Shown here: positions 22,563-36,765 of the stretch, in pieces
Layout of the letters: each line of letters begins with the position of its first letter
Position numbering within the stretch: the stretch's first letter is position 1
Translations under genes and position numbers: made by a program
The notes under the pieces: model-generated
Databases searched by the model: none
Told to the model about the DNA's origin: nothing
What the model saw: only the letters and a program-made list of their open reading frames with translations
NCBI GenBank assembly: GCA_009617715.1
Contig: VTFK01000594.1
Coordinates: forward strand, 32,400-96,399
Length of the DNA stretch: 64,000 bases
Direction of reading: 5' to 3'
DNA from: Plectrocnemia conspersa
Lineage: Eukaryota; Arthropoda; Insecta; Trichoptera; Polycentropodidae

Positions 22563-22811
22563 TTAACGAACGAAATAAAATTCAACGAACTCTCTTCTCT
22601 GTGCATGGTCATTAGGTTTCAGTTGTTGTGTTAATTTATTTTTGTAAGCATGGAGACCAGTGTGTTTAGCGTCTCCAACTGATCCATTCTCTCTGAATTT
22701 TTCAATTAATCTCTTCCTTCCATATTTTGTAATAAATTTTCGAATTGCGAATGGGCTCTCTTGATTTTTACGTTTTTTGCGCCACCTAGTAATAATATTT
22801 CCATAGTACAT
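22563..22811 (-). pseudogene. Transposase fragment (IS630/Tc1-mariner type)
   Basis: 82-codon minus-strand frame. Residues 20-52 look like a helix-turn-helix segment (FAIRKFITKYGRKRLIEKF, then RENGSVGDAKHTG), as seen at the N terminus of insect IS630-type transposases. Residues 60-78 (LTQQLKPNDHAQRREFVEF) match the (L)KP.DH..R..F motif that normally comes much later, so an internal part is missing. No catalytic Asp is present. Non-functional relic. Confidence 0.6.
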
Positions 22812-22819
22812 TTTAATGA

Positions 22820-25800
22820 CTTTAATGATTGTTTCTTATTAAAAATATATGATTTATAGTTTGTAGATAACATATTTTAACATTTTCTATTCTACAATTT
22901 CCTCTTTTATATTTTTTCCAACCACTGATAGAAACTCCATATAGAATTAATTAAATAAGTAATAGATATTCTAATAGTGATAATTAACGATGCGTTTAAT
23001 TATTTAATTTGCAATTCAATTCACATTACAATTAAAAATCAGTATAATTTAAAAACTCAGATTTATAGAGACATCTGTGTGATTTGCCTAAAATTAAAGT
23101 AGTGGATTAACAAATTATTTATTAAAATATACAGATGTCACTCTTTATTTTTTAATTACAAATCTGATTATCATGATTTGGTCAGTTTCCCTAATGCGTC
23201 ATGATTGCAATTAATTAAAAAAGTAAAAACTAATTAAATATTTATTTATTTTGTTAATTTATTTTTAACTAATAAATTCACAATTATGACGTTCTTAATG
23301 TTAGTATTAAAATTATATGATCTTTACCTCTCACATACAAAGTATAGAAAAATATATTTGATTCTTAGAAATTTTGACACAATAAAATCAAGTTGTGAGT
23401 ATAAAAACGATTTCGAATGTTTCTTTTTATTAGGTATTAAAAACTTCTATATGAGAGAGAGATATGGAAATGTAACTATTATATGTTTAAATTGTTATTA
23501 GTTTTTAGGAATATCGCTGTATTTAATAAATGTTTATCTAACCCGTTATTATCAAATTACGTGATTTTCTGCAATTTTCCAACAAACTATCTACATAATC
23601 AATCTTGATCTATCTCGTATCAGTTGTAATTGTCATCCATCTTCCGTCCACTGGAGTAACGATAGCATTATATGCATTTCACAATTATACATACATATAT
23701 AATATAAAACAAATCATTATATGTACATACATACATATATAAAATAATATATACCTTTTGATATATTCACTTATATCGCATCTATGACAAAGGGTCGTAA
23801 TATGGATTGAAAATTGTTTGAAAAAAAACACGGCTAAGTGTATGGGAAATTGGGCTTCGGTTATCGATATTTGTTCAGGGTTCTTTTTTTTTTTGAAAAA
23901 GTGGGATCACTTTGTGTATGATGTGTCGGTGTCAAGACTTGTCATAAATTTGATACGTAAGTTTTGTCTCTTTTTTGTTTCGCAATCCATTATCGTTTTT
24001 TAATCGTGAAAGTGTCTCTGATCGTGTTTCGGAATAAAATATTGACTGTATATAATGTAAAAGCGAGAAAATTAGATTCTATTTTTAGATTTATATGTTA
24101 ATATACATTAAAAAGAACTGAGAATATACGAATTAATCGAATTTCCATATTATTATTAATTTATATTAATAGATTTGTCAGAATTTATACACACAGCTTG
24201 ATTTTATTTCAATTGTTCATCACGATATTAATTTGTGAGATTAGGAAAATCTAGGAATACGTAAGCTATGATGATCGATTGGAATTATAATTGTATAAAA
24301 CTATATGGGAGATTGGGCTTCAGGGTTCATTTTCTCAAAAATTAAAATCATTATACATGCTTAGTTACAGTGACAAACTATAAACTTATATTTACTGACT
24401 AGCCTTTATATTATGCGTGCTATTCCAGCGACATTCCGAGCGCAAAGCGATGTAAGAAGCGTGATATTACGAGCAAAAAGTGTGAGATATTTAGAGCGAC
24501 ATATATTTTCTATAGTTTTAGAAAAACGTTTTTCTCGATTTTTATACTAAATTAAAACTACGTGTGAAATTTTGTTCAATTTTTTAATGTTGTGTCTATT
24601 TCTATATTTATTAATTATTTTAATATTTTTTTTAGTATATTTATTTTCTGGAATGTGTATTCATCCTATTGGTCAAAATTCGGTTTAAATATGCTTCATT
24701 CGTAATATTGTTATAAAAAGTCTTAATATTCTACTGCTGATTTTATTGTTTTTGAATTTGGAAATTATATTGTTTATTCCTATTTCTAAGAACATCTGAA
24801 ATTCATTGCGTTTGTGTATGAGTCCATTGGCATTCCAAGCCATTATTGTTAGATTTCAATTTCCGCCCTAAAGTGGGACGTTTTTCGATTTTCTTTAATT
24901 GCTGGTCCATGTTGTTTGATTGTAATAGAAATAAATAAAAATAAATTATTTACGCTATCCTTATTTCTTTTTGCGGTAAACCTTCGTGGGAAAAAATATT
25001 ATTTTTTTTCTATAATGTCTCATTTATTCTAAAAATTGTAAAACAAAAAAATGGTTGTTTTTATATTAATGTAAAAATCTTGTTTTATTGTTTTACTTTA
25101 AAAAGAACAGTATGTATTTAATATAAATACGAAAATTAAGAGTCATATTTTTGTCATAGCATCATATAAATAGCATAAAAAATTATTTGTGTTTTTCTTA
25201 CTTGAACTAACTTGTTTAGAAATTGATAAAGCAAATATTATAATATTAATAATTCACACAGGAAAAAATATTACCATGATTGCATAATATCACACGTTCA
25301 CACTAATTTATTACACACGTACCGAATGTAAAAATTCAAAAGTTTTACTCACCGAGTAACTTTAGAACGTTTCTAAAAGTTATATTGAATTTTCGAACAG
25401 AACTCCACCTGTGTGACTGCTGGTACCACTTTTAAACATTTAATTAACGCCAAACGTTATCATAGTTTTACATTATCTAATTTTATTATCATGTCGGATG
25501 AAATATTTTTAAATATATGCGGTAATGGTTATATAAAACAATACAATAAAATATTTACCGTATTTTATTGTATGTCTAAGGCAGGTTTTATATACTATAT
25601 ACTGGCAAAGTCTAACCAAAGACAATAAATCTACTCCCAGCTATGCAGCTCATGAATTGTTGCTACGGTTCAGAAGTATCGGGTTCGATCTGCACTTTAT
25701 TCTCATTTATTGGAGCGTGACGAGTTCGAATTCGTACTTGAACAATGGATAGGGAACTATTTGTTGGCAGCTATTGAAATATGCATATAAATAAATCAAT

Positions 25801-27505
25801 GTGTAGACGGAGATTAAGTATTTCATCAGCAACTCGACGAGGGATTGTTTGCGGTTCACCTACTCAAATAATTTTCGTATCGAGCGCCGATGGGATACAC
25901 AGGAATTTGTTTGGCGAATGCCATAAAGTAGCACAGTGGTAAATTCCTAAGTTGGCCAGGGACGTCTCAGAGCTTTCAAATGTTATTATCACGTTTTGTA
26001 GTTTCCCCGCAGGTGTTGTTCGAATATTTGAATGACTGTATATGCATAATTTCGGTTAGTGTATATGTATGTATAAATTGACGATGTTTCGCAACAGTAA
26101 AACTTGCAACAGTTGCACATGGCGTGCAGTTAAGTCGAGCTGTACGTGTAACGCAACCGTCTAAACCATTTGTGGAAAAGCACGTTAGTTAGTTAGTTGA
26201 AAGTTCGATTATGATTCGTATGAAATTCTAAAACAACATTAGAATAAAACATAAAGATTCTTAACTATTATTTTCTGATCAGAGTAGATTTTTAAATGTT
26301 CTTGAAATATAGATTTCAGAGAATCGAGATAAATTTAGGGTCAGTAGGAATGAATCTTAGTTTATTTCTTGTCAGTTTTTTAAACAAAAAAATATTTTTT
26401 CTTGAGTCTGATTTTATTTTAAGAGGTTGTTACACGACCGAACACACAAATAAAACTGACTTGGATGAGTCAGTTAAGTAAAGAGTGTCATAATAATATT
26501 AAAAATGTTTTTTTGTCTGTAATAATCAGTGTCCGTAAAAATCAGTGTTTGTAAAGATTGTGTCCGCAAAAATTTGTACGCAAAATTTGTATCCGGAATA
26601 ATCTTGTCAGGAAAAATTCAAGCAACTTAAAAACAAATAATTGTTTTGTAGATCAATATTTTTTAAGAACTGATGACGTGCATAAAGCTGCGTTGGTCTT
26701 ATCTTATTAAGTTAATTAATAGATGCTTTAGGATTTAAAAACTTACGACATCGGTAAATAGAAGTATAGGTTATTTTAGCAAGAATAACTAATGTACATT
26801 TGATTTTTCGTACAGCGCTATTTTATACTTCCATTATTGTAAGAACTCACTCACAACTGGTCGATCGGCGTTTGATTAATTATCTGCCGGTCGACTCAAA
26901 ATGGGAGTTGCTATTCTTACCATTGGGTCAATGTGATCCAATTTTTAGTCACTGTATTAAAACTTATATACAATTGGAACGTAAGGATGTCCGCTCAGAT
27001 ACGCAATATGAAAAGTTATTCAAAAGTACAAAGAACAATAATGAATATATTTTTCTTATCTTGTGCACCATGTTTTCATTATTGTCAACATTATGATCAG
27101 TATATTTTTTACTCGAGAAAGTGAACACTCGAAAATGTAAATCTTGATGCTCTTATCCTATTTTTTGTAATGGTCTTAACTTGTTAACTGCTTTAGATGT
27201 GTGTTTATGGCAATCCATAACTTGCGGGGTATACTCGTCGTGTAAAATAAAAAAATCCAAATTTTAGTAAAAAAGTAATAAAATGTATTTTATTGGTATG
27301 CTCCCTTTATATAATAATACCAATAAAATTGCAATGTATTTTATAAAAAAAGCAGTAAGAAATATTTCAGCTATTTTGAAAATATGATCAAAAAATATTA
27401 AAGTTTCCATTACCCAGATTACCATAAGATAGATTTTTTATTTAAATGTCAAGAAATCTCTTCTTATTATATTAGTTTCAAATAATAATGCTTAAAAAAA
27501 TACGT
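22820..27505. other. Gene-poor AT-rich intergenic region
   Basis: No gene I can support. The longest open frames (23286-23501, 25413-25628, 26800-27096) lack homology, codon structure or splice support. A GC-richer patch at about 25640-26220, with GTTAGTTAGTTAGTTG near 26188, could be an unannotated 5' exon or regulatory sequence. A set of loose short repeats of the form GTGTCCGNAAAAATC lies near 26525-26620. Confidence 0.5.
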
Positions 27506-27864
27506 TGTTTCGGAATTTTAACCCGATAAGAGGCAGATTCCACCTACGTCTTACCGTTTGAATTTTATTAGATTATATTACATATTGAGACGGACTGTGA
27601 TGGGCGAGATGGTTATTCTTCGAGCGGTGGTGGAGAAACTGGCGGAGGAATGAAGTCAGTGAAAGAAGTTCTGATTAGTGTGCCGCGTATGTTGTCCGCG
27701 AACCGGCCGAATCTGCTCCTTTGAGTGTTTGCTTGGTCCTTATAGACCGACCTTATATATTCAGGGCTGCAAAGCCTGCTGACCAATCAAAATCATGCAG
27801 CGATTATCCAGCCAATCTGAGGTCATATAAAAATACGCATTTTTTATTCCTAATAATTCCAACA
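27506..27864 (-). mobile_element. Probable solo LTR, about 359 bp
   Basis: Plus-strand ends are TGTTTCGG and TTCCAACA (TG...CA). Read on the minus strand it starts TGTTGGAATT, has a TATA box (TATATAAGG) and later AATAAAATTC, the order expected of an LTR. The start resembles copia-type LTRs. The flanks (TACGT and GTAAT) do not form a target duplication, so one end may be misplaced. The central part is related to 4571-4825. Confidence 0.55.
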
Positions 27865-30800
27865 GTAATTATTTAATAATTTCATAATTATTTAAATTTC
27901 TTATCTAGACAAATATTATTTCCTAAAATTAAAAAAAATATTTCCTAATAAACATCATTACATCTCTAATAATAGCAATAGTCTTTTGGTTTGCGGAATT
28001 TAATTTATTTAAAATTTGATATTATTCTATCATTTACAATTTAATTATATAAGTAAGTATGTTGATTGTAAAAGCATTTTAAGGAATCCTACATAAATCC
28101 TAGTTGAAAATGTCATTTGAATAAAGATGATTTATAAACAAACCCTCGAAAGAAATTGTCATATTAGACAGAACACACAAAAATAATGTTCACCATAAAT
28201 ATTAATCAAACCGTAACCAAAACATGGTAAGCGATTGTTTGTCGTTATCAGAAAGTGACCACAATGGTCTTGTTTATAGAGGGTTACACGGGAGAACTTC
28301 ATTGAAGAGGGTGAATCAGAAATGCAGAGTTTAACAATACGTTTTAATTGTTTTTAATAAGTATTTAAACTGCGTATCGTCTGTGATATATTTTTAATGT
28401 TGGTAAATAACTATATATTACAAGTAAATATATGTTTGTTCTATACATGCATTCACGATAAAAGTATATTTATATATGTATGTACGCATGATAAAAATAT
28501 ATAAATAATATAAACGCATATCGTGCAATAATTCATCATGTATGAATAATATAATATTATTTTCATATACGAATAAAATTGGTATTTAATTCGTATTTTT
28601 GATACCTTTCAGGCCTTACATAAAAAGTGTTCATAAATATCTGTAATGAAATTCGAAATGCGTTAAGAAGATTGTACTCGACAGATTTAGGGTAAAAAAA
28701 CGTTCGTATCATAAATACTCGTATCCATCCTATAAATAGAAACTTTCCACATCTTATTAAAAAATAATAATTTGACCTTATCGACACATCCTGTAGATGT
28801 TATTTTTTTTAATATATCATAAATTCAAGTAATTTTATAAAAATAATTGATATATTTATTTAACATCAACAAGCAATAATCAAAATTAACTAGCAATACA
28901 GAAAATTGTCTTATAAATTAACAATTCAGTTTTATTTTATTACTCAATATGCTTTAACCTTGTAGTTTAAGGAAAAAGTGCATTTATTTATTTTGTTCAA
29001 TACAAAAGCGTTAATTATGTTTTGCACAATGTTATATGTACTTCGAACATGTAATATACTAAATTGTTTTATGGACATGATAAAATTACCTAAGCTATAA
29101 GTTGATCTAAAAATTTTCGATGTAAATCTTTCCACATTTCAAACTATTATTTAAAAGTATGAATTAAACACCTGGCTGTTTTCTGACTTGTTTTCAACCA
29201 AATCTAAATATAAAGTCCAACTGAGAGTGATCTTCGGCTCTTTGAAGCGAAATATTGAGTTGTATTCCTAAAAATGGAAGAAGTTCTTCTGCTTATTTAT
29301 AGTTTTTTTTTGTAATTTTCGGGAATATTATTATTAAATATTTATTAAAGGTCATAAAATAATTGATTTTGTCAGGTTAAAAATACATTTTATTTTTAAT
29401 ATTTAAGAAGCACTGTTTAACGTCTCACACTATGTCAATAATCGGTCTTTTTACACACAACAGTTGTTTTTATTTTTGTGATGTAATGTGTCAGTTGTTT
29501 GAACTCGGTTGTCAGGTCCACGTCCAAGACCCACGTCAACACAGAGGTCCTTATTTTCCAGTGACGTAGCAACGGAGGAGCAAAGAAGGGGAAAAAGCGG
29601 TACTTCGACGCCTCGTCACTGTCTTCACCTGTTCCAGTGAGATACAGGTGGGCGTGTGTGTTCAGTACTAAAATAATATTCATATTTATGAGCGATCGTT
29701 TCTTGTGTTGAATGAGGATGAATGAGGTCGTTATCGTTTTTCTCGTTTACGATCTAGATAATTTTATTTTATATCAGTTTTAATATTGATAAAATAAGCA
29801 TTGAGAGACTTTTTACTTGTTATATAAAATACTTTTTTTTTTCATTCTCTTAATTCATTAATAACATCGTTCTCGTTCTCGTTCATTAATAACAGTTTGG
29901 CTTGCTTTTTTTCCTGATTTTCTGATGATTCTTTTCAAATTCTCCCTGAATTCCGAATTTTTGTTTTTTTAAAAGCCTTTTCATATTCTTACTTACCTTA
30001 TTTGAAATGCATTTTTAAAGATTCTGTTAGGAATCGAGTCTAACTTTAATAAATTTCATAATAATTGTTATTTTTATCCTGTTTAAAATCATTAATCAAT
30101 TCATAATTAGTATTACAAGTAGTTTTGCTTAAATTTCATAATTACTAGAACGTTTTCCTTGTTGTTGTTTTTTATATCAATTTTCATATATATTTGGCCC
30201 CTTTTTAATTTCATAAAATCGAGTTTATTAAACAAACATCCTAGACTTTTTAATGAACATTTGTTATTTATTTATAAATATAATAAAAATGTCTTTATTA
30301 AAATTAGTTAATGTGCTCCACTGCAGTCGCTTTATTTATAAGTAATTAATGTATCTCTGTCAAAAGATATCTTTATTTAATTAGGAAAAAAGTTTTATCA
30401 TTAATTATAAAATAGCAAAGTTTATAGACATTTATTTTTACATCCTTTCATTTAAATTCAAACATTATCAAACATTTCTATTGATATAAGAATATTAATA
30501 TTACATAACTTTTTCAATTATATTATGATAAAAGCGGAGTTTATCGTGAAATATTAATACTAATCTATTATCTTGATATGTAAATATTTTTTATTAATAT
30601 ATACATAGATTATATTTAAACTATGTACATCAACTCTTTGATTTATAAACTGTTTGATTGTCGGAATCATTGAATTCCAGATTGAAATAAAATCTGTACC
30701 ACGCTCTTTCTAAACATTTAAGAGTGTCTCTTAAAACATAATTTAATTAATTAACTATAAGAAATGTAATTCTATAATTAATTATTTAAAAATCAGTGTT

Positions 30801-31990
30801 TTATTATAGATTCTTTGTAATTTTTCATAAAGCTTGCCTATCATTAATTACGTTAAAATAATACTCTTGTACGTAGAAGATTTTGTATATAAAACTTCCT
30901 CAATCATTGTTACGATGTCTATTTTAAAATGTAGTTGTATTGTATGTATTAAAACGTGTTTAGAAAATATATTAGGTTAAAAATATTACTTATTTGTCCG
31001 TTAGATCTCATGGTTCAGGTGTCAAAAATAATCATTTTGTGAAATCTGTCTCAAAAAAGTCTTTTGTGAAATTTGTGTTTTATGTGCAGCTGCATCTCGT
31101 AATTTAGATCGGGCGGCGGAACACTTTTGTAAACGCACAGAAATTTGAATGCTATTATTAAAAAAATACTATGTTAATGTGCAGCTGTGTCTCGGAATTT
31201 CCGCGAAATATTTTTGTAAATTTCTGTTTTGTATAAAAAAATCAATTTACTTTAAAACGGAATATTGTGCTTATTTCATTTGTAAAACATTGCTTAATAA
31301 ACAGACTGTATACAAAACAATAAAATAGATTTTAGTTTGCTTTACACTTGAGGTCATATTTTGAATATGTGGCAAAACATTGACAGTCGTGAGTTGTATT
31401 CAACACACGAATCTTTCATATGTGTTAATTGATTTTCTTATGTAGTTATTTTTTCAATTAACTCATTAACACAATGGTCGGCAAACTCATACGTAACTAA
31501 TACGTTAGAGATACATTGGTTGGCAACCATTTTATGTAGTAGCAATTTGATTTATATTTTACTTGTATTTTTAAACTGATTTTTCATAGTCCCAGATAAT
31601 AGATGGATTCATTGGAATAAAATTTGCAGAAAAATATATTGTTAAATCTTTCTTAGAATTTCTATATCATATATAAATTATGTGTCAAAGAACATGATTT
31701 TTTTTTTTTTTAATACGATTACATTTCAAAGACATTTTAAATAATACAATTAGATTATTATCCATTGAAACGAATTTTGGCTTAACGCGTCAAGTTAACA
31801 AGATAACCTTTTATGGATACTATTAAAATCGTTCGTTTTTGGCCATTATATAATAAAATAACTATTTATAACTTTATCCTTTTGTTATTATTATACTAAT
31901 GGCTATGAACAATTTTCATTTACAGGTGATGACACATAGCTAAACAAATATTGTAGAACCAAAGGTCCGTCAAAAGACGATAAATAATTA
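27865..31990. other. Gene-poor intergenic region
   Basis: No supported gene. Minor features: a GC-richer patch at 29505-29660; two related blocks, GTGCAGCTGCATCTCGTAATTT (near 31086) and GTGCAGCTGTGTCTCGGAATTT (near 31180), forming a diverged direct repeat; a CATCCTGTAG motif near 28789 that resembles the end of common insect repeats. Confidence 0.5.
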
Positions 31991-32035
31991 TTTTCCGCAA
32001 ATTATTCATATGGAATTGTATGCGAGTTTAAAATG

Positions 32036-32134
32036 GCAGTGTTGGTTTAACCGTGGTTTGCTTCAGAACAATACACGAGAGACCTATTCATGAGATTTAT
32101 ATTATCATTGAAAGTGAATATAAATATACCGAAA
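32036..32134 (+). promoter_or_regulatory. Likely 5' untranslated exon of Cyt-b5-r copy 1
   Basis: A block ending in GAAA|GTAAGT at 32134, with the next acceptor (TTACAG, ending at 32304) 2 bp before the ATG. The same block is recognisable upstream of copy 2 (36316-36416): GTGGTTTG, CAGNACAATACA, AGATTTATATTAT. Conservation in both copies supports a shared leader or promoter. Confidence 0.55.
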
Positions 32135-32306
32135 GTAAGTCTATATTTGCCTTATATTTTAAGATTATATTTTAATTTAACACGTTAAGGGCCGTATATT
32201 TTGGATCATTAATGTTTATGTAATACAGTAAAAAAAATATTAAATTAAATAAAATTATGGCATCGTCCGAAACTATATAAACTATATACTGACTTTATTT
32301 ACAGAG

Positions 32307-35300
32307 ATGTTTTCAAAAAATAACTATCAGGAAGAAACGAGTTTTCCAGAAATGTCATATCCTTCTCTAAGAGATGGTGGTCTTCAAACTAGCGAGCAAT
32401 GGTTAGAAGGAAAGAGACTAGATGATGGCGCTGAAGGACTATGGAGAGTACATGATAAACTATATGACTTTTCATCTTTTATATCCACTCATCCTGGTGG
32501 TGAAAGCTGGTTGAGGCTTACAAAAGTAAGTGTCCTATTAAATATATTAATTGAGAAATGGCCTAATAAATATTGAATTTATCTTTGATATTTATTAAAT
32601 TTATTATTTTTAGGGCACTGATATAACAGAGGCGTTTGAATCACACCATCTATCGACAATACCGGAAAATATGTTGAAAACGTATTATGTTAGGTCAGCA
32701 TCTAGTAAGAGACACTCGCCATTCACTTTCAAAGAAGATGGAGTTTTATAGAACTTTAAAACGCAGAGCGAGAGAAGTCGTCAAAACTTTGCCTAAAAAC
32801 AAGGCTGAAAAATCGAAGAGGATCATGGAAGGATTGGTCATTGGAATGTTTACTTTCTCGATAGTTTCTTGCTATTCAACGAATATTTTGGTTAAATTAA
32901 TGTGCTGTATTATAGCTGGTTTACTTATGACATGGATTCCGATTTGCGCTCATAATTTTGCACATCAAAAGGACAATTGGCGAATGTACTTATTCAACTT
33001 CAATATGAGCCAAGTTAGGTTGGTAGCAAGTTGAATTTATATATATTTATTAACATCTATTCTACAGCAAATCTATCTTATAATTGGTTATAATCTTAAT
33101 GGGATTTTACTAGTCTTTACTAATCTCTTATTGAGATTATTAATTAAAGATCGCACTGTCGGTAAATGGGTTTTTATATATTATATTTTTTTAAATATCA
33201 GTCTAAAAGAGGTTTTATCTTCAGGATACTTTCCTGGTTTCAATATCATTATTATTTAAGCAACTTTTCAGTGGGTGGAAGAGTATTTTTTCTGACAATG
33301 GGGTTGTCATTAATGTGATGATTTTCAGCAAATTATTTATTTTGATTTTCTTGAGTGAGATTTTTATTTTCACAACTAAAGTGGTTCATTTGTGTATATT
33401 TTAATTTAAGAAGGATTTAAATATATCAAGTAAATGGGATTTTTCTCTATCATCCCTGATTTAAAGTTGAGTTTTTCTTATTTTCTCTAGTACATTTCAA
33501 AGTATATATAATACTATTGCAATTATTTTTTTTCCAGTCATTTTGTTGATTTTTTTAATTTAGCTTTGTCATAAGGAGATTGAGAGTAATTAATATCATA
33601 TATCATGTATTTTAAAAGCAAAACTTTTTCCATTTTGTTTAATATAATCTAATTATAATACAGTTTAATAACCTTTTTAATGGCCCTACTGCGTAAAAAT
33701 ACGTTAAACATTATTTAGATATATTTTAATTAAAAATATACAAACGAACACTCACGGCGTTTTTTATAATGTAACTTTATTCATAGATAGGCTTGAATAT
33801 ATACATATATTATAATAAGTTTATTATTATTTTTATAGAGAATGGAGAATAACACATGGACTATCACATCACCTGTTTCCAAATACATTGTTGGATTTTG
33901 AGATCACTTCAATGGAGCCATTCATACTTTACCTGCCAAGAAAATCGAAAACGTGGTTGGAGAGATATGGGCCAAGATTTACTTTCATGATAATTTCGCT
34001 GTTCATATATGACGCGTACGTTTTGAAGCTGTGAGTACAAATATTAATTATATATTAAATGTTTATTTAAAATATAATATAATAATAATATTAAACTTTA
34101 TTTTCTTCGAGAGCAAAATTCTTGTTAAAATAAATGTTTTAAAAAAACTTTTTGCTGCAATTCATACAAAGCTCATTTAAGCTTTGTTTAAATTTAACTT
34201 GTGTGAACATTTTCTAGTCATTTTCTAATACATAGACATTTTCTAATAAATAATACAATAAATATAACTAACTATAAATATAAATATGACTCATGACAAA
34301 TATGGCATTTTATTTATTTTTTAACATCATAATATAATTTCTAGAATAAATAATAATTAGTACGAGTTAGCCCCTTCTATACTTCAAATATATATAAAAA
34401 ATTACCTTGCGACATATTTTCTGAAATTATATATTATGCAAAATATTTTAATTAGGCATTAAAAATTATTAATAATATTTATCTGATAATTGCTCGTGTT
34501 TTCTTTGCTGCTCAGTGTTGCCATTAAGTGAATTTCCAGTCAAGGTCAAACACATCGTGCTGTATCTATATTAAGATATTTTATACCAAAATTACAAGTA
34601 AGAATCAAATAAAGCACATATAAATCGAATTTTGACGCAAAAATTATCCCTTCTCAGAAGTAAAAAATCAACGTAAATTTCTGCTTTCTGAGAAGCGATT
34701 GTTTTTGCGCTCTCCTATTGATTGATCAACATTCGGTTTAAATATACTTTGATCAGTGATTTGCGTATAAGTATAAATCCGAATTAAGTTTTCATAGATT
34801 TTCCCTATCTCTGTTGTCTATAAAGGCGATTGATTTGATAATAAACGTTGCTTGATATTGTTTCAGGTTATTAAAAGCATATTCCAGCAAAGACATTCAC
34901 ACGTTCAAGAGAGATGATTTGATCCCTTTTACACTTCCATTGGCTATGTTCATATTAAGTTATGCTTCTTTGACTGAAGTATTGATCACGTGGATAGTTA
35001 TATGGCATATAAGTAGTATAATTTATAATTGTATTGGTTTGAATGCTGCTCATCATCATCCTGACATATTTCACGATGGAGACGAACCGAGGTTTGTTGA
35101 ACGTAGATTTTTTAGTGTAATTATTATTTATTATATATTGAATATTTTACAGAGAAGATAGAGATTGGGGTTTGCATCAGTTGGAAGCAGTGATGGATAG
35201 GGTTGAAATAAACAAATCTTACTTTGCAGTTTTAACCAATTATGGAGAACACGGACTTCATCACATGTTTCCAACTCTAGATCACGCATATCTATCCAGC

Positions 35301-35441
35301 TTGCATGATGTGTTTTATAAGACTTGTTTAGAGTTTAAAACTCAACTGAAAATGAACACTCAATTGGGATTGGTCATTGGACAATTTGAACAAATCGCTA
35401 GGATGGAGTGCAAAAAACGAATCAAGGATAAACGCATTTAA
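32307..35441 (+). CDS. Cyt-b5-r: Cytochrome b5-related protein, copy 1 (one-base frameshift)
   Basis: Exons: 32307-32525, 32614-33018, 33839-34030, 34867-35091, 35153-35441; intron phases 0, 2, 2, 2 as in the paralogues. The family fuses a cytochrome b5 domain to a membrane desaturase-like domain and acts in the endoplasmic reticulum; its substrate is not established. Visible motifs: HPGG and ESHH (haem ligands), HNFAHQ, HGLSHH, HHHPDIFHDGD and EHGLHH. Compared with paralogues there is one extra G at 32743 after GATGGA, which puts a stop (TAG) directly after GVL; the remaining 300 or so codons are otherwise open. The donor after exon 3 is GTTGGT, weaker than in the paralogues. It is either a young pseudogene or a sequence error; without the extra base the protein would be about 442 aa, the usual length. 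Confidence 0.8.
34636..34709 (+). ncRNA. Hairpin of pre-miRNA-like size in an intron of copy 1
   Basis: CGCAAAAA (34636-34643) pairs with TTTTTGCG (34702-34709), and CTTCTCAGAA (34650-34659) pairs with TTCTGAGAAG (34686-34695), separated by a 6-nt internal loop on each side. Total about 74 nt, on the sense strand of the gene. No expression evidence; it may equally be a transposon relic. Confidence 0.2.
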
Positions 35442-36315
35442 GATATGTAAACAATCGTGTTTAATATGTATTTGTGATATATGTATTATATTTAAAATAT
35501 TCTAACAATTAAGAATCGGGTGTATTGTATTTTTAAAAATAATGATTTATTTTAGCAATTAAAGTTAATATACAACATACAGTTGAGCCGTTGATTTTGA
35601 AAGTGGGGCAAGTCCATATTATGTTATTGTTGGATAATTTATGGTTTGTATTTGAACTGATTTATAAATATTAGTAAGCACGGTCTTTTTTCATTAAAAT
35701 TTAATACGCAGTAGTTACATTTGCGTTACTTAAACAAAAAACATGTTTTTAAAAGGGCACAATAGACTTGTATCACTTTTAAAATCAACAAAAAATTAAT
35801 ATCATTGAATAAAATAAATTACTAGTAAAAAATTTACACTGTTTTTTCGACTACATTGACTACAAAATATTTAATTATTTTTTAATATTATATTTTAGAA
35901 TTGTCTTCAATTGTTTAAAAACGTGTATGTATTAGTAATTTTCATAAAATATATACAAAAAAAAACACTGTGCTATTTTATAATATTTTTTCTTAAAAAA
36001 AATCTAATTTCATATGTAAATATTATGATACTTTTTATTTAAAAAAATAATATTAATTTACATTTTTTTTTATATTTCACGCCTAAGCAGACGTTCTTGA
36101 ATTTTAAGCTGATTTTTTTTAATAAACACTAAAGATTTGTTTGTCCACAATGGTATCCAAACTGTTTAAACTGCGTGCCTCTAATATGTAGGTACATGTT
36201 ACAATGAATGTGTATTATGTTTTATAAATATAGCTGTTTTTATAAATATAACTGTGTCAGTGAAATAATATTTGAATATATTTTCACCGGTAGATATATA
36301 TTTTACTATGCTATT

Positions 36316-36416
36316 GCAGTATTGGGTCAATCGTGGTTTGGATCAGTACAATACATATAAGATACATTTTTATAAGATTTATATTATATTATAAAGTAAA
36401 AATAAATATATTGCAA
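36316..36416 (+). repeat. Duplicated 5' leader of Cyt-b5-r copy 2
   Basis: Similar to 32036-32134 in front of copy 1. The donor position has decayed to GTTAGG. Confidence 0.5.
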
Positions 36417-36765
36417 GTTAGGCTATGTTTTAAAATAATACTTAATAGCTAAATTTATGAAATGTTGAATATTTTATAAAACATTTTTTTTATTTTATAA
36501 TTTATATTATATTTATATTAAAAAATAATATATTCCGTCTAAAAAAATGTTTTTTTTTTGCTAATTAATAATAGTCAGTAAGTCAATATTTACATTTTTG
36601 ATTAAATATCAATTTTTTACCTAAAATATATACGTCAAGTGTTAAAAAAACATCTAGCTACCAAAGGCTGAATAAGATAAAAATGAAATAAAATGAATTA
36701 CGAGATTGTTCGATGCGATATTTAATGGGTTAACGTCTAATATAATACTGAATTCATTTCCAGCT

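Noticed and set aside
26800..27096. 98-codon open frame
   Set aside because: No recognisable motif; a second frame overlaps it; composition matches noncoding surroundings.
29435..29683. 82-codon minus-strand frame in a GC-richer patch
   Set aside because: No family recognised and low-complexity composition; no supporting signals.
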